From Domibacillus robiginosus (lineage in GTDB: Bacteria; Bacillota; Bacilli; Bacillales; Domibacillaceae), in assembly GCF_000966195.1 (NCBI RefSeq), contig NZ_LAHL01000012.1, forward strand, positions 310,001 through 374,000: a stretch of DNA of 64,000 nt, read 5' to 3'. The position numbers were made by a program, and so were the translations under genes. This document shows positions 42,721-51,455 of this stretch, piece after piece (positions within the stretch are counted from its first letter, which is position 1; every line of letters begins with the position of its first letter). The notes beneath the pieces were generated by a model. That model ran no database searches, was not told where the DNA came from, and saw nothing but the letters and a program-made list of their open reading frames with translations.

Positions 42721-44133
42721 TTAAACAAGTCCTGTTGTAGTGTAAATAAAAATAATGAAAAAGACAGCAAGTGTTTTAATGATCGTAATCGCAAAAATAT
42801 CTCTGTACGACTGCCGGTGTGTAAGTCCTGTTACAGCTAGAAGTGTAATAACGGCTCCGTTATGAGGCAATGTATCCATGCCACCGGAAGCCATTGAAAT
42901 AACACGGTGCATCACTTCAGGATCAATATTATAAATTGTAATCGCTTCCATGTATTTATCCGACATGGCACTGAGTGCAATACCCATGCCTCCCGATGCT
43001 GAGCCTGTAATCCCGGCAAGGGTAGTAGTGGTAACTGCTCCGTTCACAAGCGGGTTTGTAAAAGTATCTGAAATCCCTTTGCTGACAACGGAAAAGCCTG
43101 GCAATGAAGAGATAATACCGCCAAATCCGTATTCAGCCCCGGTATTCATCGCTGCAAGCAGTGCACCGCCAATGGCTGTATTTACACCGGCCTGAAAGTT
43201 CATCTTAACTCGCTTCCAGTTGTACAAAATGGCAGCAACAATTCCTGTTAATAAAGCCATTTCTACGGACCAAATGGCCAGGACAGATGACAATTCTACT
43301 TTTCCAAAAGAACTTAAACCAATCGCTGCAAAATCAAACCCGTCCGGATACCACTCAGGCAGTGATTCAGTAAAAAATTTATTCATGACTGCTACTAAAA
43401 TGAGTGGTGCAAAAGCGAGTGCTTTGCGAAAGGTAGATGGTTCTTCTTCTACAGCTTTTGTTTCCTCTTCTTCTACAATTTCATTGTTTAACCCATAGTA
43501 TCCCTCGCCAGCTTTGGCAGCTTTTTTTCGGCGCATTTCCAAATAGACAATGCCGGCACCGAGTACGAATACCGCTCCAAGAACCCCAAGAATCGGTGCT
43601 GCATAAATATCTGTTTTAAAAAAGGTAGTTGGAATGACGTTTTGAATCTGCGGCGTCCCTGGCAGTGCATCCATTGTAAACGTAAAAGCACCAAGTGCAA
43701 TAGTTCCTGGAATAAGCCGCTTTGGGATGTCAGCCTCCCTAAACATATTCCTGGCGAACGGGTAAACGGCAAAAACAACAACAAATAAACTGACACCACT
43801 GTACGTTAAAATAGCGCACATCAGTACGATGGCTAAAATAGCCTGCTTTGTACCGACAAGCCTGACAATTGTTTTGGCAATCGATTCTGCAATACCTGAC
43901 ATTTCTACTACTTTGCCAAAAATAGCGCCCAGCAGAAAAACAGGGAAGTATAATTTAATAAAGCCAACCATTTTTTCCATGAAAATATTTGAAAAAAACG
44001 GTAATACATACCCTGGTTCTGTTAAAAGAACGGCCAGAAGCGCACAAATTGGCGCAAACAAAATAACAGAAAAGCCCCGATAAGCTGTAAACATGAGCAA
44101 ACCCAGTGCAAGTAGTATGACAAGTAAATCCAT
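42721..44133 (-). CDS. GntP-family permease (likely hydroxybutyrate/hydroxy acid)
   Basis: A 470-residue membrane carrier of the GntP family with about 12 helices: FPVFLLGAIFGKVVEMSGIAESIAKTIV, TYSGVSLFVVVFAVYPFAR, FTMDALPGTPQIQNVIPTTFF and the C-terminal SASGGMGIALSAMSDKYME and MASGGMDTLPHNGAVITLL. The family imports gluconate and other hydroxy acids; with the dehydrogenase next door the substrate is probably 3-hydroxybutyrate. Start ATG at 44133 after GGAAGGGGGAGC. First gene of the sigma-54-type unit. Confidence 0.88.
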   Translation of the reverse strand: MDLLVILLALGLLMFTAYRGFSVILFAPICALLAVLLTEPGYVLPFFSNIFMEKMVGFIKLYFPVFLLGAIFGKVVEMSGIAESIAKTIVRLVGTKQAILAIVLMCAILTYSGVSLFVVVFAVYPFARNMFREADIPKRLIPGTIALGAFTFTMDALPGTPQIQNVIPTTFFKTDIYAAPILGVLGAVFVLGAGIVYLEMRRKKAAKAGEGYYGLNNEIVEEEETKAVEEEPSTFRKALAFAPLILVAVMNKFFTESLPEWYPDGFDFAAIGLSSFGKVELSSVLAIWSVEMALLTGIVAAILYNWKRVKMNFQAGVNTAIGGALLAAMNTGAEYGFGGIISSLPGFSVVSKGISDTFTNPLVNGAVTTTTLAGITGSASGGMGIALSAMSDKYMEAITIYNIDPEVMHRVISMASGGMDTLPHNGAVITLLAVTGLTHRQSYRDIFAITIIKTLAVFFIIFIYTTTGLV

Positions 44134-44172
44134 TTTGCTCCCCCTTCCTGGTAACCGCTTTCAATTTATTTA

Positions 44173-44188
44173 TGCAAAAACTGTACCA
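44173..44188 (-). promoter_or_regulatory. Sigma-54 (-24/-12) promoter of gntP-hbd
   Basis: Minus strand TGGTACAGTTTTTGCA; GG and GC are separated by 10 bases as required, and the match to TGGCAC-N5-TTGCA is all but one base. Confidence 0.8.
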
Positions 44189-44227
44189 ATAATAAAAATG
44201 CCTCTTTTCCGCTGATTTACACAGTCC

Positions 44228-44295
44228 ATTCCGTAATTCCGGAAAATAGATTTGCGTTCTTTCCGAGCTTGCGGAATTTTCCGTTTTTCCGGAAT
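44228..44295. promoter_or_regulatory. Enhancer (upstream activating) sites for the sigma-54 regulator
   Basis: Two TTCCGGAA palindromes (44237-44244 and 44287-44294), centres 50 bases apart, embedded in further CCG-A/T repeats (ATTCCGTAATTCCGGAA; GCGGAATTTTCCG). Located 40-110 bases upstream of the -24 box. Confidence 0.6.
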
Positions 44296-44376
44296 GTCTC
44301 TATGTTTTAATCTATCAGGGGATCGGGAATAACACTTTTAACAGATTTAGCGGATAAAGAGAGGAATGGTGGAAAA

Positions 44377-45672
44377 ATGACTACTCCTATTTATGATCTA
44401 TGCGGCATAGGTATCGGTCCTTTTAACTTAAGCATGGCCGCTTTAGCAGACCAAACTGAGCTGCAAACCATTTTTTTAGAGAAAAAGGAGTCATTTAATT
44501 GGCACCCCGGTATGCTGATCGATGGAAGCGACCTGCAGGTGCCTTTTTTAGCAGATCTTGTTACGTTTGCCGATCCAACGAGCCCATATACTTTTTTAAA
44601 CTATCTCCATACCCAGAATCGACTGTATTCTTTTTTCTTTTTTCAGCGCCTCGAAATTCCGCGCCAGGAGTATAATAAGTATGCACAGTGGGTAGCCGCA
44701 CAGCTTTCTTCCTGCCGCTTTGGTACCGAAGTAACAAATGTTGTCAGCTGCAACGATTTGTACGAGGTAACCATCAATGGAACAGAAACCATTTATGCAC
44801 GCCATGTAGTGCTCGGAACCGGGTCTGTGCCGGCGCTGCCTCCTGGTTTTACCACGTCTGACGATATTATTCATTCAAACTTTTATCTGAATCATAAAGA
44901 ACACGTGCAAAAAGGCAAGGTAATTGCTGTTGTTGGCTCCGGACAAAGTGCCGCAGAAATCTTTCTTCAGCTCCTGCAGGAAAAAGAGGAACACGGCTAC
45001 AAACTTGCCTGGCTCACACGCTCTCTCGGCTTTTTACAGCTGGAATCTGCAAAGCTTGGGCAGGAAGTATTTTCTCCTGATTATGTACATTATTTTAAAA
45101 CATTGTCTTATGAAACACGCAGAAAGTCACTAGAAGAACTGGAGCATCTGCGCAACGGAATAGATGCTGCTACGTTAAAAGCCATCTATGAGGAAATGTA
45201 CCATCAGTCTATATATGACAAAAACAAAGATGTGCTTATTCAGCCTTTAACGGAAGTAAATGGGTTTAAAGAGGGCATGCTCCGCTGCCGTCAATGGCAG
45301 GAGGATCAATCATTTGAGCTTCCAGCGGACCGTGTCGTTTTGGCTACCGGCTATAAGCCTTATCTGCCAGAATGGCTCCTGGCGATGAAAAAAGGTATCA
45401 AATGGGAGGATGAGCACTTTTTCCAGATAGATGACAAATATCGTATTGTCTTTCAAAATGATCGCCCTAACCAGTTGTTTTCATTAACAAATTTGGAGCT
45501 TGCTTCTGGAACCGGCGCAACAAATCTCGGCCTTTCTGTTCAGCGCAATCAAGTAATTTTAAATACCATCGCCGGACAGGAACTGTTTCCTCTTCAACCA
45601 GATACGGTTTTTCAAAACTTTTCTGCCTCCACAATTCAGGAGGGCTTTCATATACAAAAAAGCGGAAAATGA
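44377..45672 (+). CDS. Lysine/ornithine N-monooxygenase (siderophore type)
   Basis: A 431-residue flavin monooxygenase of the IucD/SidA/PvdA family. Seen: FAD site CGIGIGPFNLSMAA (9-22), FNWHPGMLIDGSDLQVPFLADLVTFADPTSPYTFLNYL, the NADPH site VVGSGQSAAEIFLQLL, LASGTGATNLGLS and ATGYKPYLPEW. It hydroxylates the side-chain amine of lysine or ornithine, the first step of hydroxamate siderophores. Oddly no siderophore synthetase, acyltransferase or exporter is nearby, so the pathway is either split or the enzyme is used otherwise. Good start GAGAGGAATGGTGGAAAA, ATG. Divergent from gntP; the TTCCGGAA sites lie between the two genes. Confidence 0.88.
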   Translation: MTTPIYDLCGIGIGPFNLSMAALADQTELQTIFLEKKESFNWHPGMLIDGSDLQVPFLADLVTFADPTSPYTFLNYLHTQNRLYSFFFFQRLEIPRQEYNKYAQWVAAQLSSCRFGTEVTNVVSCNDLYEVTINGTETIYARHVVLGTGSVPALPPGFTTSDDIIHSNFYLNHKEHVQKGKVIAVVGSGQSAAEIFLQLLQEKEEHGYKLAWLTRSLGFLQLESAKLGQEVFSPDYVHYFKTLSYETRRKSLEELEHLRNGIDAATLKAIYEEMYHQSIYDKNKDVLIQPLTEVNGFKEGMLRCRQWQEDQSFELPADRVVLATGYKPYLPEWLLAMKKGIKWEDEHFFQIDDKYRIVFQNDRPNQLFSLTNLELASGTGATNLGLSVQRNQVILNTIAGQELFPLQPDTVFQNFSASTIQEGFHIQKSGK

Positions 45673-45697
45673 TGACCATTTTCCGCTCGTTTTTATT
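45659..45697. terminator. Bidirectional terminator
   Basis: AGCGGAAAAT / ATTTTCCGCT with T tracts on both strands between convergent genes. Confidence 0.8.
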
Positions 45698-46364
45698 TTC
45701 CGATAAACATTTGTGTCCAGTGCCCGTCCACATAGCCGACACCAATATGTGTAAAGTCCGCACTTAAAATGTTTTTGCGATGTCCATCGCTGTTCATCCA
45801 CGCTTCCATTACTTCTTCAGGTGTTTTTTGACCTTTGGCAATGTTTTCACCTGCTGCTTTATACGTGATACCAAATTTCTTCATCATATCAAATGGTGAT
45901 CCGTATGTTGGTGACTGGTGAGAAAAATAGCTCTTGTCTTTCATATCCTGTGACTTTGCACGAGCCACTTTGCTGAGCTCAGTGTCTAATGTTAAAGCCT
46001 TTAATCCCGCTTTAGCGCGTTCCTCATTCACAAGCTTTGCTACTTCTTGTTCAAAAGCATTTACTGATTCAGAACTTGATGGCTGTGCAGCTGGCTTTGC
46101 TTGTTCCTGCTTTGGTGCTTCTTGCACAGGTGTCTGCTGTGGTTTTGCTTCAGCAGGTGCTGTCGGCTGGGCCTTTACTGTTTGAGCTGGAGCAGATGCA
46201 TTTAATGCTGCCGGCCACTTTACCTGATAATATGTTTTATATGTTTTCACTTGAACATTTTTCGCTGTATCACATGTTAGAGATGCTGCTTCTGCCTGTC
46301 CTGCGGTAAAAAGTCCGATAGAAACGAGACCTGCTATTGCGGCAGTGCGTACATTTATTTTCAA
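45693..46364 (-). CDS. Secreted CAP/SCP-domain protein (YkwD-like)
   Basis: A 223-residue exported protein: signal peptide (INVRTAAIAGLVSIGLFTAGQAEA), a middle region rich in Pro, Ala, Gln and Lys, and a C-terminal CAP domain (about 105-223) with FEQEVAKLVNEERAKAGLKAL, YFSHQSPTYGSPFDMM, AGENIAKGQKTPEEVMEAWMNSDGHRKNIL and HIGVGYVDG. This matches YkwD-type CAP proteins of Bacillus, of unclear biochemical role at the surface. Start TTG at 46364, nine bases after AGGAGG. Single gene. Confidence 0.87.
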   Translation of the reverse strand: MKINVRTAAIAGLVSIGLFTAGQAEAASLTCDTAKNVQVKTYKTYYQVKWPAALNASAPAQTVKAQPTAPAEAKPQQTPVQEAPKQEQAKPAAQPSSSESVNAFEQEVAKLVNEERAKAGLKALTLDTELSKVARAKSQDMKDKSYFSHQSPTYGSPFDMMKKFGITYKAAGENIAKGQKTPEEVMEAWMNSDGHRKNILSADFTHIGVGYVDGHWTQMFIGK

Positions 46365-46597
46365 GGTCAAAATCCTCCTGCGTTTTTTTATGTGTTGCCC
46401 GGGCTGCGTGATTACTATAGCCCGAAACACAAAAAAACGGCAATAGATTTTGAGATGGAAAATGATAGCCTCATTTCATAATGATAGTTTCCTGCTTTCG
46501 CCACAGTGCTCAATCCCGTCCCCATCAGCGTTGCGCTATTTTATTTTTAAAGCAGAAACAAACAGCGACATACAAGCGTAATTCTTTTACAAAACGA

Positions 46598-47089
46598 TTA
46601 CAAGGATGTATTTTCATTAATATGAAAAAAATAGTAACGAATACCGGATGTGTGTGCCGGTGACGTCGTATAACTCCAGTGACGGTGGTAGCTGTCAGCC
46701 GTGTGCGCATTCACAAGCGGGATACCGTTTTGGCGGCTCACAACAAAAGCTGCATGATCCATACGGCCATCACCGTTAAAATCATAAATAATGACGTCGC
46801 CAGGAAGCAGATCTGCCGCTGATGCTTTCCGCACAGCCCTTAATCCCTTCTTTGACCCTTCTAAATACCACCTGAGCGAATGGGCCACACTCCAGCTGAA
46901 ACTCCATGTACCGCCTCCAAGCCACCAGCCGTTTTTCCGGTCACCATAACCACCTCTCATCGGTGCACCGCCGGCGAGCAGGCATTGTGAAACATAATTG
47001 GTACAGTCTACAGCAAATGCCGGAAAAGCCGGATTTCGTCCATTCCACCACTTTTCTGCATAACGAACTGCTGCTTCACGGTTATACAT
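46598..47089 (-). CDS. Amidase-domain (PF12671-like) protein
   Basis: A 163-residue protein with the putative amidase pattern: YNREAAVRYAEKWWNGRNPAFP at the start, DCTNYVSQCLLAGGAPM (probable catalytic Cys), GDVIIYDFNGDGRMDHAAFVV (probable His) and VNAHTADSYHRHWSY. Similar domains occur in cell-wall amidase or peptidase-like proteins of spore formers. No signal peptide, so action in the mother cell or release by lysis is possible. Ribosome-binding site GGGGGGATAACG, ATG. It lies downstream of the candidate structured RNA and its terminator. Confidence 0.82.
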   Translation of the reverse strand: MYNREAAVRYAEKWWNGRNPAFPAFAVDCTNYVSQCLLAGGAPMRGGYGDRKNGWWLGGGTWSFSWSVAHSLRWYLEGSKKGLRAVRKASAADLLPGDVIIYDFNGDGRMDHAAFVVSRQNGIPLVNAHTADSYHRHWSYTTSPAHTSGIRYYFFHINENTSL

Positions 47090-47129
47090 CGTTATCCCCC
47101 CTCTCTACAGCGTATGCAAAGAAGAAAAT

Positions 47130-47164
47130 AGAAAAACCGGCTTGAATGAATCAAGCCGGTTTTG
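47130..47164. terminator. Terminator ending the structured RNA
   Basis: AAAACCGGCTTGA / TCAAGCCGGTTTT, T tract on both strands (TTTTTC on the minus strand). Confidence 0.85.
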
Positions 47165-47405
47165 TGTACTTTATTGGGTAACTCACAACGTTCTAAGGAT
47201 AAATCTTTTTCTATATTTATCCTTCATTAAACCGCCGCGGTACATTTAATTCCACATTATCGTTTTTGATGTCCCTAAACGACCTAAGCCCTTCCTGCTC
47301 TTAGGTCCTTGCAGCTCCGAAGCTGCTCCAGTGTGAGTAAGTATAGTCAACACTAGCAGAATGCCAGAATTTTATTTGAACGTTCTAAGTTACGATCTCA
47401 ATTAG
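47130..47405 (-). ncRNA. Candidate structured RNA of about 275 nt, unknown class
   Basis: No credible reading frame, but a promoter upstream and a terminator at the end. After about 12 nt the transcript has GTAACTTAGAACGTTC (47393-47378), which pairs with GAACGTTGTGAGTTAC (47193-47178) over 15 of 16 positions, closing the whole molecule. Inside are hairpins GCAGCTTCGGAGCTGC, GACCTAAG/CTTAGGTC with loop AGCAGGAAGGG, ATTAAA-ACCG/CGGT-TTAAT and GGATAAAT/ATTTATCC. It does not show the signatures of tmRNA, SRP RNA, RNase P RNA or the common riboswitches. A 6S-like RNA is conceivable because of the long closing helix, but I cannot confirm it. Confidence 0.6.
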
Positions 47406-47411
47406 ATAATT

Positions 47412-47440
47412 ATTATACCGTTTCTAAAATAGGAAGTCAA
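47412..47440 (-). promoter_or_regulatory. Promoter of the structured RNA
   Basis: Minus strand TTGACT (47440-47435), 17 bases, TATAAT (47417-47412). It overlaps the stop codon of the iclR-type gene, so it serves the RNA rather than a protein. Confidence 0.75.
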
Positions 47441-48213
47441 GAACTATTTGTTTTCCAGCCAAGGCGCTTAGAAATATCTCTTCCCGCTTTGATCATTCGC
47501 TTTCTTAATTTATCTAATCGCTCGTCCGTCATGCGGAGAGTCGGTCCGGAAATCGACACAGCCGCTGCAATACTGCCCTGGTGATCAAATACCGGCGATG
47601 CGATACAGCGAATCCCCGGCTCGTTTTCTTCAAGATCAAGTGCATAGCCTTCCTGTCTCACACGCGCTAGCTCAGTTAGATACGCTTCTTTTGTCGTCAT
47701 AGTTTGCACAGTGTGAACCGGCATTCCCTGCCGCTCAAGTATATCGACTACTTCTGCTTCAGGCAGATGAGCTAAGATTGCTTTGCCAACAGATGTGCAG
47801 TGCACCGGCGCCCGCCGGCCCACCTTTGAATGCATGCGCAACGTTTCATTTCCTTCCAGCTTTTCAATATAGACAACTTCCCCACGGTCATATACGACAA
47901 GGTGAACTACTTCATTTGTTTCGGCCTCGAGCTGACGCAGAACGGCTTGTGCTTCTGACCGGACATCCAGCGATTCAAGCAGTATGGAACTTACTTCTAG
48001 GAATGCATAACCAATTCGATAACGCCCTGTTTCCTTGTGCTGCTCAATATAGCCATACTGCTCAAGCGTCGCCAGTGTTCGAAATACCGAACTTTTATTG
48101 ATATCCATTCCTTTTGCAATTTCTGTTACGCCAAGCCCCGTTCGGGATGCACTCACAAGCGCAATGATATCAAGCGCACGCGCGACCGATTTAACCACAT
48201 TTTCCCTTTCCAA
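47437..48213 (-). CDS. IclR-family transcriptional regulator
   Basis: A 258-residue regulator: N-terminal winged helix (SVARALDIIALVSASRTGLGVTEIAKGMDINKSSVFRTLATLEQYGYIE, about 9-57) and C-terminal IclR effector domain (VHLVVYDRGEVVYIEKLEGNETLRMHSKVGRRAPVHCTSVGKAILAHLP; IRCIASPVFDHQGSIAAAVSISGPTLRM). It follows glcB by about 50 bases on the same strand, so the likely target is glyoxylate/glycolate use. TTG start after AAGGAAGGGATTCGG. Confidence 0.9.
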   Translation of the reverse strand: MERENVVKSVARALDIIALVSASRTGLGVTEIAKGMDINKSSVFRTLATLEQYGYIEQHKETGRYRIGYAFLEVSSILLESLDVRSEAQAVLRQLEAETNEVVHLVVYDRGEVVYIEKLEGNETLRMHSKVGRRAPVHCTSVGKAILAHLPEAEVVDILERQGMPVHTVQTMTTKEAYLTELARVRQEGYALDLEENEPGIRCIASPVFDHQGSIAAAVSISGPTLRMTDERLDKLRKRMIKAGRDISKRLGWKTNSS

Positions 48214-48263
48214 CCGAATCCCTTCCTTGTTAGCAGGAAAAACCGGCCAGAACCTGTTCTTCC

Positions 48264-50420
48264 TTAAGATGTAATGCTGTATTTTTCTTTTGCCTGAAGT
48301 CTTCTTTGATGCAAAATAGGCTCTGTGTAGCCATTCGGCTGCTCGTATCCTTTAAACACTAGATCACATGCAGCAGCAAACGCAACTGAATCGCTGTAAT
48401 TCGGTCCCATCGGCCGGTAGCCGGGATCTCCGGCATTTTGCTCATCCACCACTTTCGCCATTCGCTTCATCGTCTCCATAAGTTGCTTCTTTGTACAAAT
48501 GCCGTGATGCAGCCAGTTAGCTATGTGCTGGCTTGAAATTCGAAGGGTTGCCCGGTCCTCCATCAAGCCAATATTATGAATGTCCGGTACTTTAGAACAG
48601 CCGATTCCCTGTTCGATCCACCGGACAACATAACCTAAAATCCCCTGCGCGTTGTTATCAAGCTCCTGCTGTATATCCTCTGCAGGCCAATTTGCTTCAT
48701 TCGCTATTGGAATATGCAGCATGGCATCCCGAAAATCGGCAGCTTGATCGGCTATTTCTTGCTGACGGTCAAATACGTTCACTTCATGGTAATGGATCGC
48801 ATGTAAAACAGCTGCTGTTGGGGACGGAACCCATGCTGTATTGGCGCCGGCCTGCACATGAGTGATTTTCTGCTCCATCATATCAGCCATCAAGTCCGGC
48901 ATCGCCCACATTCCTTTACCAATTTGCGCACGGTGCCCAAAGCCCGCCGCCAGCCCACTCGCTACATTGGATTTTTCATAGTTCTTCAGCCAGGCCGCCC
49001 CTCTCATATCACTTTTTCGGATCATCGGTCCCGCTTCCATTGAAGTGTGCATTTCATCCCCTGTCCGGTCCAAGAATCCTGTATTAATAAACACAATTCG
49101 GTTTCGAACAGCCGCAATACAATTTTTTAAATTAAGAGACGTACGGCGCTCCTCATCCATCACACCAATTTTAATCGTATATCGTGGCATATTTAATAAA
49201 TCCTCAATACGGTTAAACAAATCATCTGCAAAGGCCACTTCCTCGGAGCCATGCATCTTCGGCTTCACAATATAAATAGAGCCCTTGCGCGAATTCTTCC
49301 GGTTCGGCTGCCCGAGTGCTGACGGCTTGGCAATGGCGCTAGTGATCACACCATCCAAAATACCTTCAAAAATTTCATCACCATACTCGTCCAATATGGC
49401 TTTGTTGGTCATTAAATGGCCAACATTTCGAACAAACATAAGAGAGCGGCCGGGAAGTTCAAACGGCGCTCCATTCGGCGATATATAAGATCGGTCCGCA
49501 TTCAGTGTACGGTGGATTTGACTGCCGTCTTTTGTAAAAGAAGCGGATAAGTCTCCACGCATCAAGCCCAGCCAGTTTTCGTACACAAGGAGCTTGTCTT
49601 CGGCATCGACGGCTGCTACAGAGTCTTCACAGTCCATAATGGTCGTTGTGGCCGCTTCCATTAAAATATCTTTTACACCTGCCGGATCTTTCGAGCCGAT
49701 TGAATGATCCGGATCTATTTGTATTTCAATATGCAAGCCATGATTCACGAGCAAAAAGCCTGTTTCACTCGTTCCTTTAAACTGTTCCGGGTTCTTAAGT
49801 GCTGTCTCCCCATTTTGCAAGGAGATCATAAGACGGCCATTTTCTACATGATACCCGGTTGATTCTGTATGTGAGCCTATTTCAAGCGGCGCTGCTGTAT
49901 CTAAGAACCGGCGTGCGAAAGCAACAACTCTTTCACCGCGAATCGGATTGTAGCCGGATGACTTCTCTGCGCCATCTGTTTCCGAAATCGCATCTGTACC
50001 ATATAGCGCATCATACAAGCTCCCCCACCTTGCATTGGCTGCATTAACAGCATAGCGCGCATTGTTTACTGGTACAACAAGCTGCGGACCGGCTTGAAGG
50101 GCAATTTCTTCGTCTACGTTTTGGGTTTCAATTGTAAAATCTGCTGTTTCTGGCTCAAGATAGCCGATTTTCTCTAAAAAGTTTTTGTATGCTGTTGGTT
50201 CAAAAGAATGACTTCGATGCCAATTATTTATTTGAGCCTGCAGGTCATTTCTTCGTTGCAGCAGCTTCCTGTTTTCGGGCGTTACATCCGCTACGATCTG
50301 GCTAAAACCTGTCCAGAATGCTTCCTGATCCACTCCTGCTTCGGGAAGCACCCGGCTGTTTACAAATTCATACAACCGATCATCTACTTGCAGCGATCCT
50401 ACTTTTACATAATTCCCCAT
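48264..50420 (-). CDS. glcB: Malate synthase G
   Basis: A 718-residue malate synthase of the long (G) type, condensing glyoxylate with acetyl-CoA to malate. Seen: [20 protein letters not shown] near the start, [82 protein letters not shown] and [21 protein letters not shown] at 50420 follows AAAGGGGATGCTGTAC. No isocitrate lyase is in the window, so glyoxylate may come from glycolate or purines. Upstream member of glcB-iclR. Confidence 0.95.
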   Translation of the reverse strand: MGNYVKVGSLQVDDRLYEFVNSRVLPEAGVDQEAFWTGFSQIVADVTPENRKLLQRRNDLQAQINNWHRSHSFEPTAYKNFLEKIGYLEPETADFTIETQNVDEEIALQAGPQLVVPVNNARYAVNAANARWGSLYDALYGTDAISETDGAEKSSGYNPIRGERVVAFARRFLDTAAPLEIGSHTESTGYHVENGRLMISLQNGETALKNPEQFKGTSETGFLLVNHGLHIEIQIDPDHSIGSKDPAGVKDILMEAATTTIMDCEDSVAAVDAEDKLLVYENWLGLMRGDLSASFTKDGSQIHRTLNADRSYISPNGAPFELPGRSLMFVRNVGHLMTNKAILDEYGDEIFEGILDGVITSAIAKPSALGQPNRKNSRKGSIYIVKPKMHGSEEVAFADDLFNRIEDLLNMPRYTIKIGVMDEERRTSLNLKNCIAAVRNRIVFINTGFLDRTGDEMHTSMEAGPMIRKSDMRGAAWLKNYEKSNVASGLAAGFGHRAQIGKGMWAMPDLMADMMEQKITHVQAGANTAWVPSPTAAVLHAIHYHEVNVFDRQQEIADQAADFRDAMLHIPIANEANWPAEDIQQELDNNAQGILGYVVRWIEQGIGCSKVPDIHNIGLMEDRATLRISSQHIANWLHHGICTKKQLMETMKRMAKVVDEQNAGDPGYRPMGPNYSDSVAFAAACDLVFKGYEQPNGYTEPILHQRRLQAKEKYSITS

Positions 50421-50487
50421 GTACAGCATCCCCTTTGTTTGGTATTACGCAACAGCGTTTCGAAAAAATCTTAAAAAAAGAGTATCA

Positions 50488-50525
50488 CGGCTTTCAGAAA
50501 ATTTCAACTTGTTTCCGAAAGCCTT
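50488..50525 (-). terminator. Hairpin after the 31-residue gene
   Basis: Minus strand GGCTTTC-GGAAA ... TTTTC-TGAAAGCC, followed after a few bases by a T tract. Confidence 0.45.
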
Positions 50526-50528
50526 TTC

Positions 50529-50624
50529 TTACTTTTTCCATAATTTTTGCAAGATTGGATACAGCTTAATCAAAGCCCAAAATACAATGGCCCAGACAAT
50601 AACTTGAAAAATAATTTCTTTCAT
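50529..50624 (-). CDS. Small membrane protein of 31 residues
   Basis: ATG at 50624 stands seven bases after AAGGAG. The product has one hydrophobic helix with tryptophans (IIFQVIVWAIVFWALIKLYP) and a basic tail ending LWKK, a form common in single-pass small membrane proteins. A hairpin follows. The gene lies alone ahead of glcB. I do not recognise a family. Confidence 0.55.
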   Translation of the reverse strand: MKEIIFQVIVWAIVFWALIKLYPILQKLWKK

Positions 50625-50804
50625 CTTTTTTCTCCTTTTCTTTCTAGTATAGCAAAAAGACGAACGACTCGGATGGATGAACCGTACCCTTAGCTTTTTC
50701 ATTAAACAGCTTTACACGAAATATTAAAGTAAAATGTATCAGAACGAGGCAAAGTGTGAGATAATAAACAAGATTGACCAATAACCCCGGGGGTGACGTT
50801 TAAA

Positions 50805-51035
50805 ATGTCTTATTACAGCAAAAACCGTACGGAACCATTGCCAAACGTTGATATTGAGACATGGGAATGTCCGTCGGATGGCTGCAAAGGCTGGATGAGA
50901 AAGAATTTTTCAGATGATGATTCACCGACGTGTCCATTTTGCGGAAGTGAAATGGAGAACGGAACCCGGCACACGAATTCGCTGCAAAACAATACGTTTC
51001 GTAAACCGGCAGAAGCCGAACAAAAAAAAGCGTGA
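50805..51035 (+). CDS. ydjO: YdjO-like small zinc-ribbon protein
   Basis: A 76-residue protein beginning MSYYSKNRTEPLPNVDIETWECPSDGCKGWMRKNF and continuing with SPTCPFCGSEM; the two CX2-4C pairs should hold a zinc ion. Start and spacing match the cold-inducible YdjO of B. subtilis, of unknown function. Start ATG 50805 chosen after GGGGGTGACGTTTAAA. Single gene with its own terminator. Confidence 0.82.
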   Translation: MSYYSKNRTEPLPNVDIETWECPSDGCKGWMRKNFSDDDSPTCPFCGSEMENGTRHTNSLQNNTFRKPAEAEQKKA

Positions 51036-51060
51036 TCCTTTTAAGGATCCGCTTTTTTCT
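51022..51060 (+). terminator. Terminator of ydjO
   Basis: AAAAAAGCG-GATCC / GGATCC-GCTTTTTT hairpin. Confidence 0.8.
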
Positions 51061-51100
51061 TTTGTCATACTAATTGGTTCCTGTCTTTCCTATATGCCTT

Positions 51101-51382
51101 TTATTTTTTCGCTGCTTTAATACGATATCGTTTATCGCTTTCCATCTTTGGAAAAAATTCAATTTCTTCCTCCGTTACCGAAGGCTGTTCCCCGACTTCT
51201 TCAATGACTTCTTCAAGAAGGTGGTCTTCTGTTTCCACCATCCGCGCGTCATACTTATCCATCAGCACTTGTAGGTCTTCAAGCGTTTCTGCTCGCCCGT
51301 CGCGCTGCACTTCTTTTAACAAGCGCTTTGATTCTTCTTCTGTTAATTCAATGTATCCAACCTTTATTCTTTGGGCTGCCAT
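51101..51382 (-). CDS. Hypothetical acidic 93-residue protein
   Basis: Unrecognised. ATG at 51382 follows AGGAGGCTTTTACT. The product is charged (many Glu and Lys), probably helical, with ELTEEESKRLLKEVQRDGRAETLEDLQVLMDKYDARM in the first half and an acidic middle (HLLEEVIEEVGEQPSVTEEEIEF). No cysteine, signal or membrane helix. Same strand as, and 73 bases after, the DUF456 gene, so possibly co-transcribed. Confidence 0.65.
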   Translation of the reverse strand: MAAQRIKVGYIELTEEESKRLLKEVQRDGRAETLEDLQVLMDKYDARMVETEDHLLEEVIEEVGEQPSVTEEEIEFFPKMESDKRYRIKAAKK

Positions 51383-51455
51383 AGTAAAAGCCTCCTGTCT
51401 GCTTCTTCGTGGTATCCTTTATACCCTTTTGACTGAAGCATTCAAACATAGGCGG

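Noticed and set aside
44377-45672. A siderophore biosynthetic gene cluster
   Set aside because: Only the N-monooxygenase is present; no synthetase, acyltransferase or transporter adjoins it.
47130-47405. T-box or known metabolite riboswitch for the amidase-domain gene
   Set aside because: A complete terminator separates the RNA from the gene and none of the T-box or common aptamer motifs is present.
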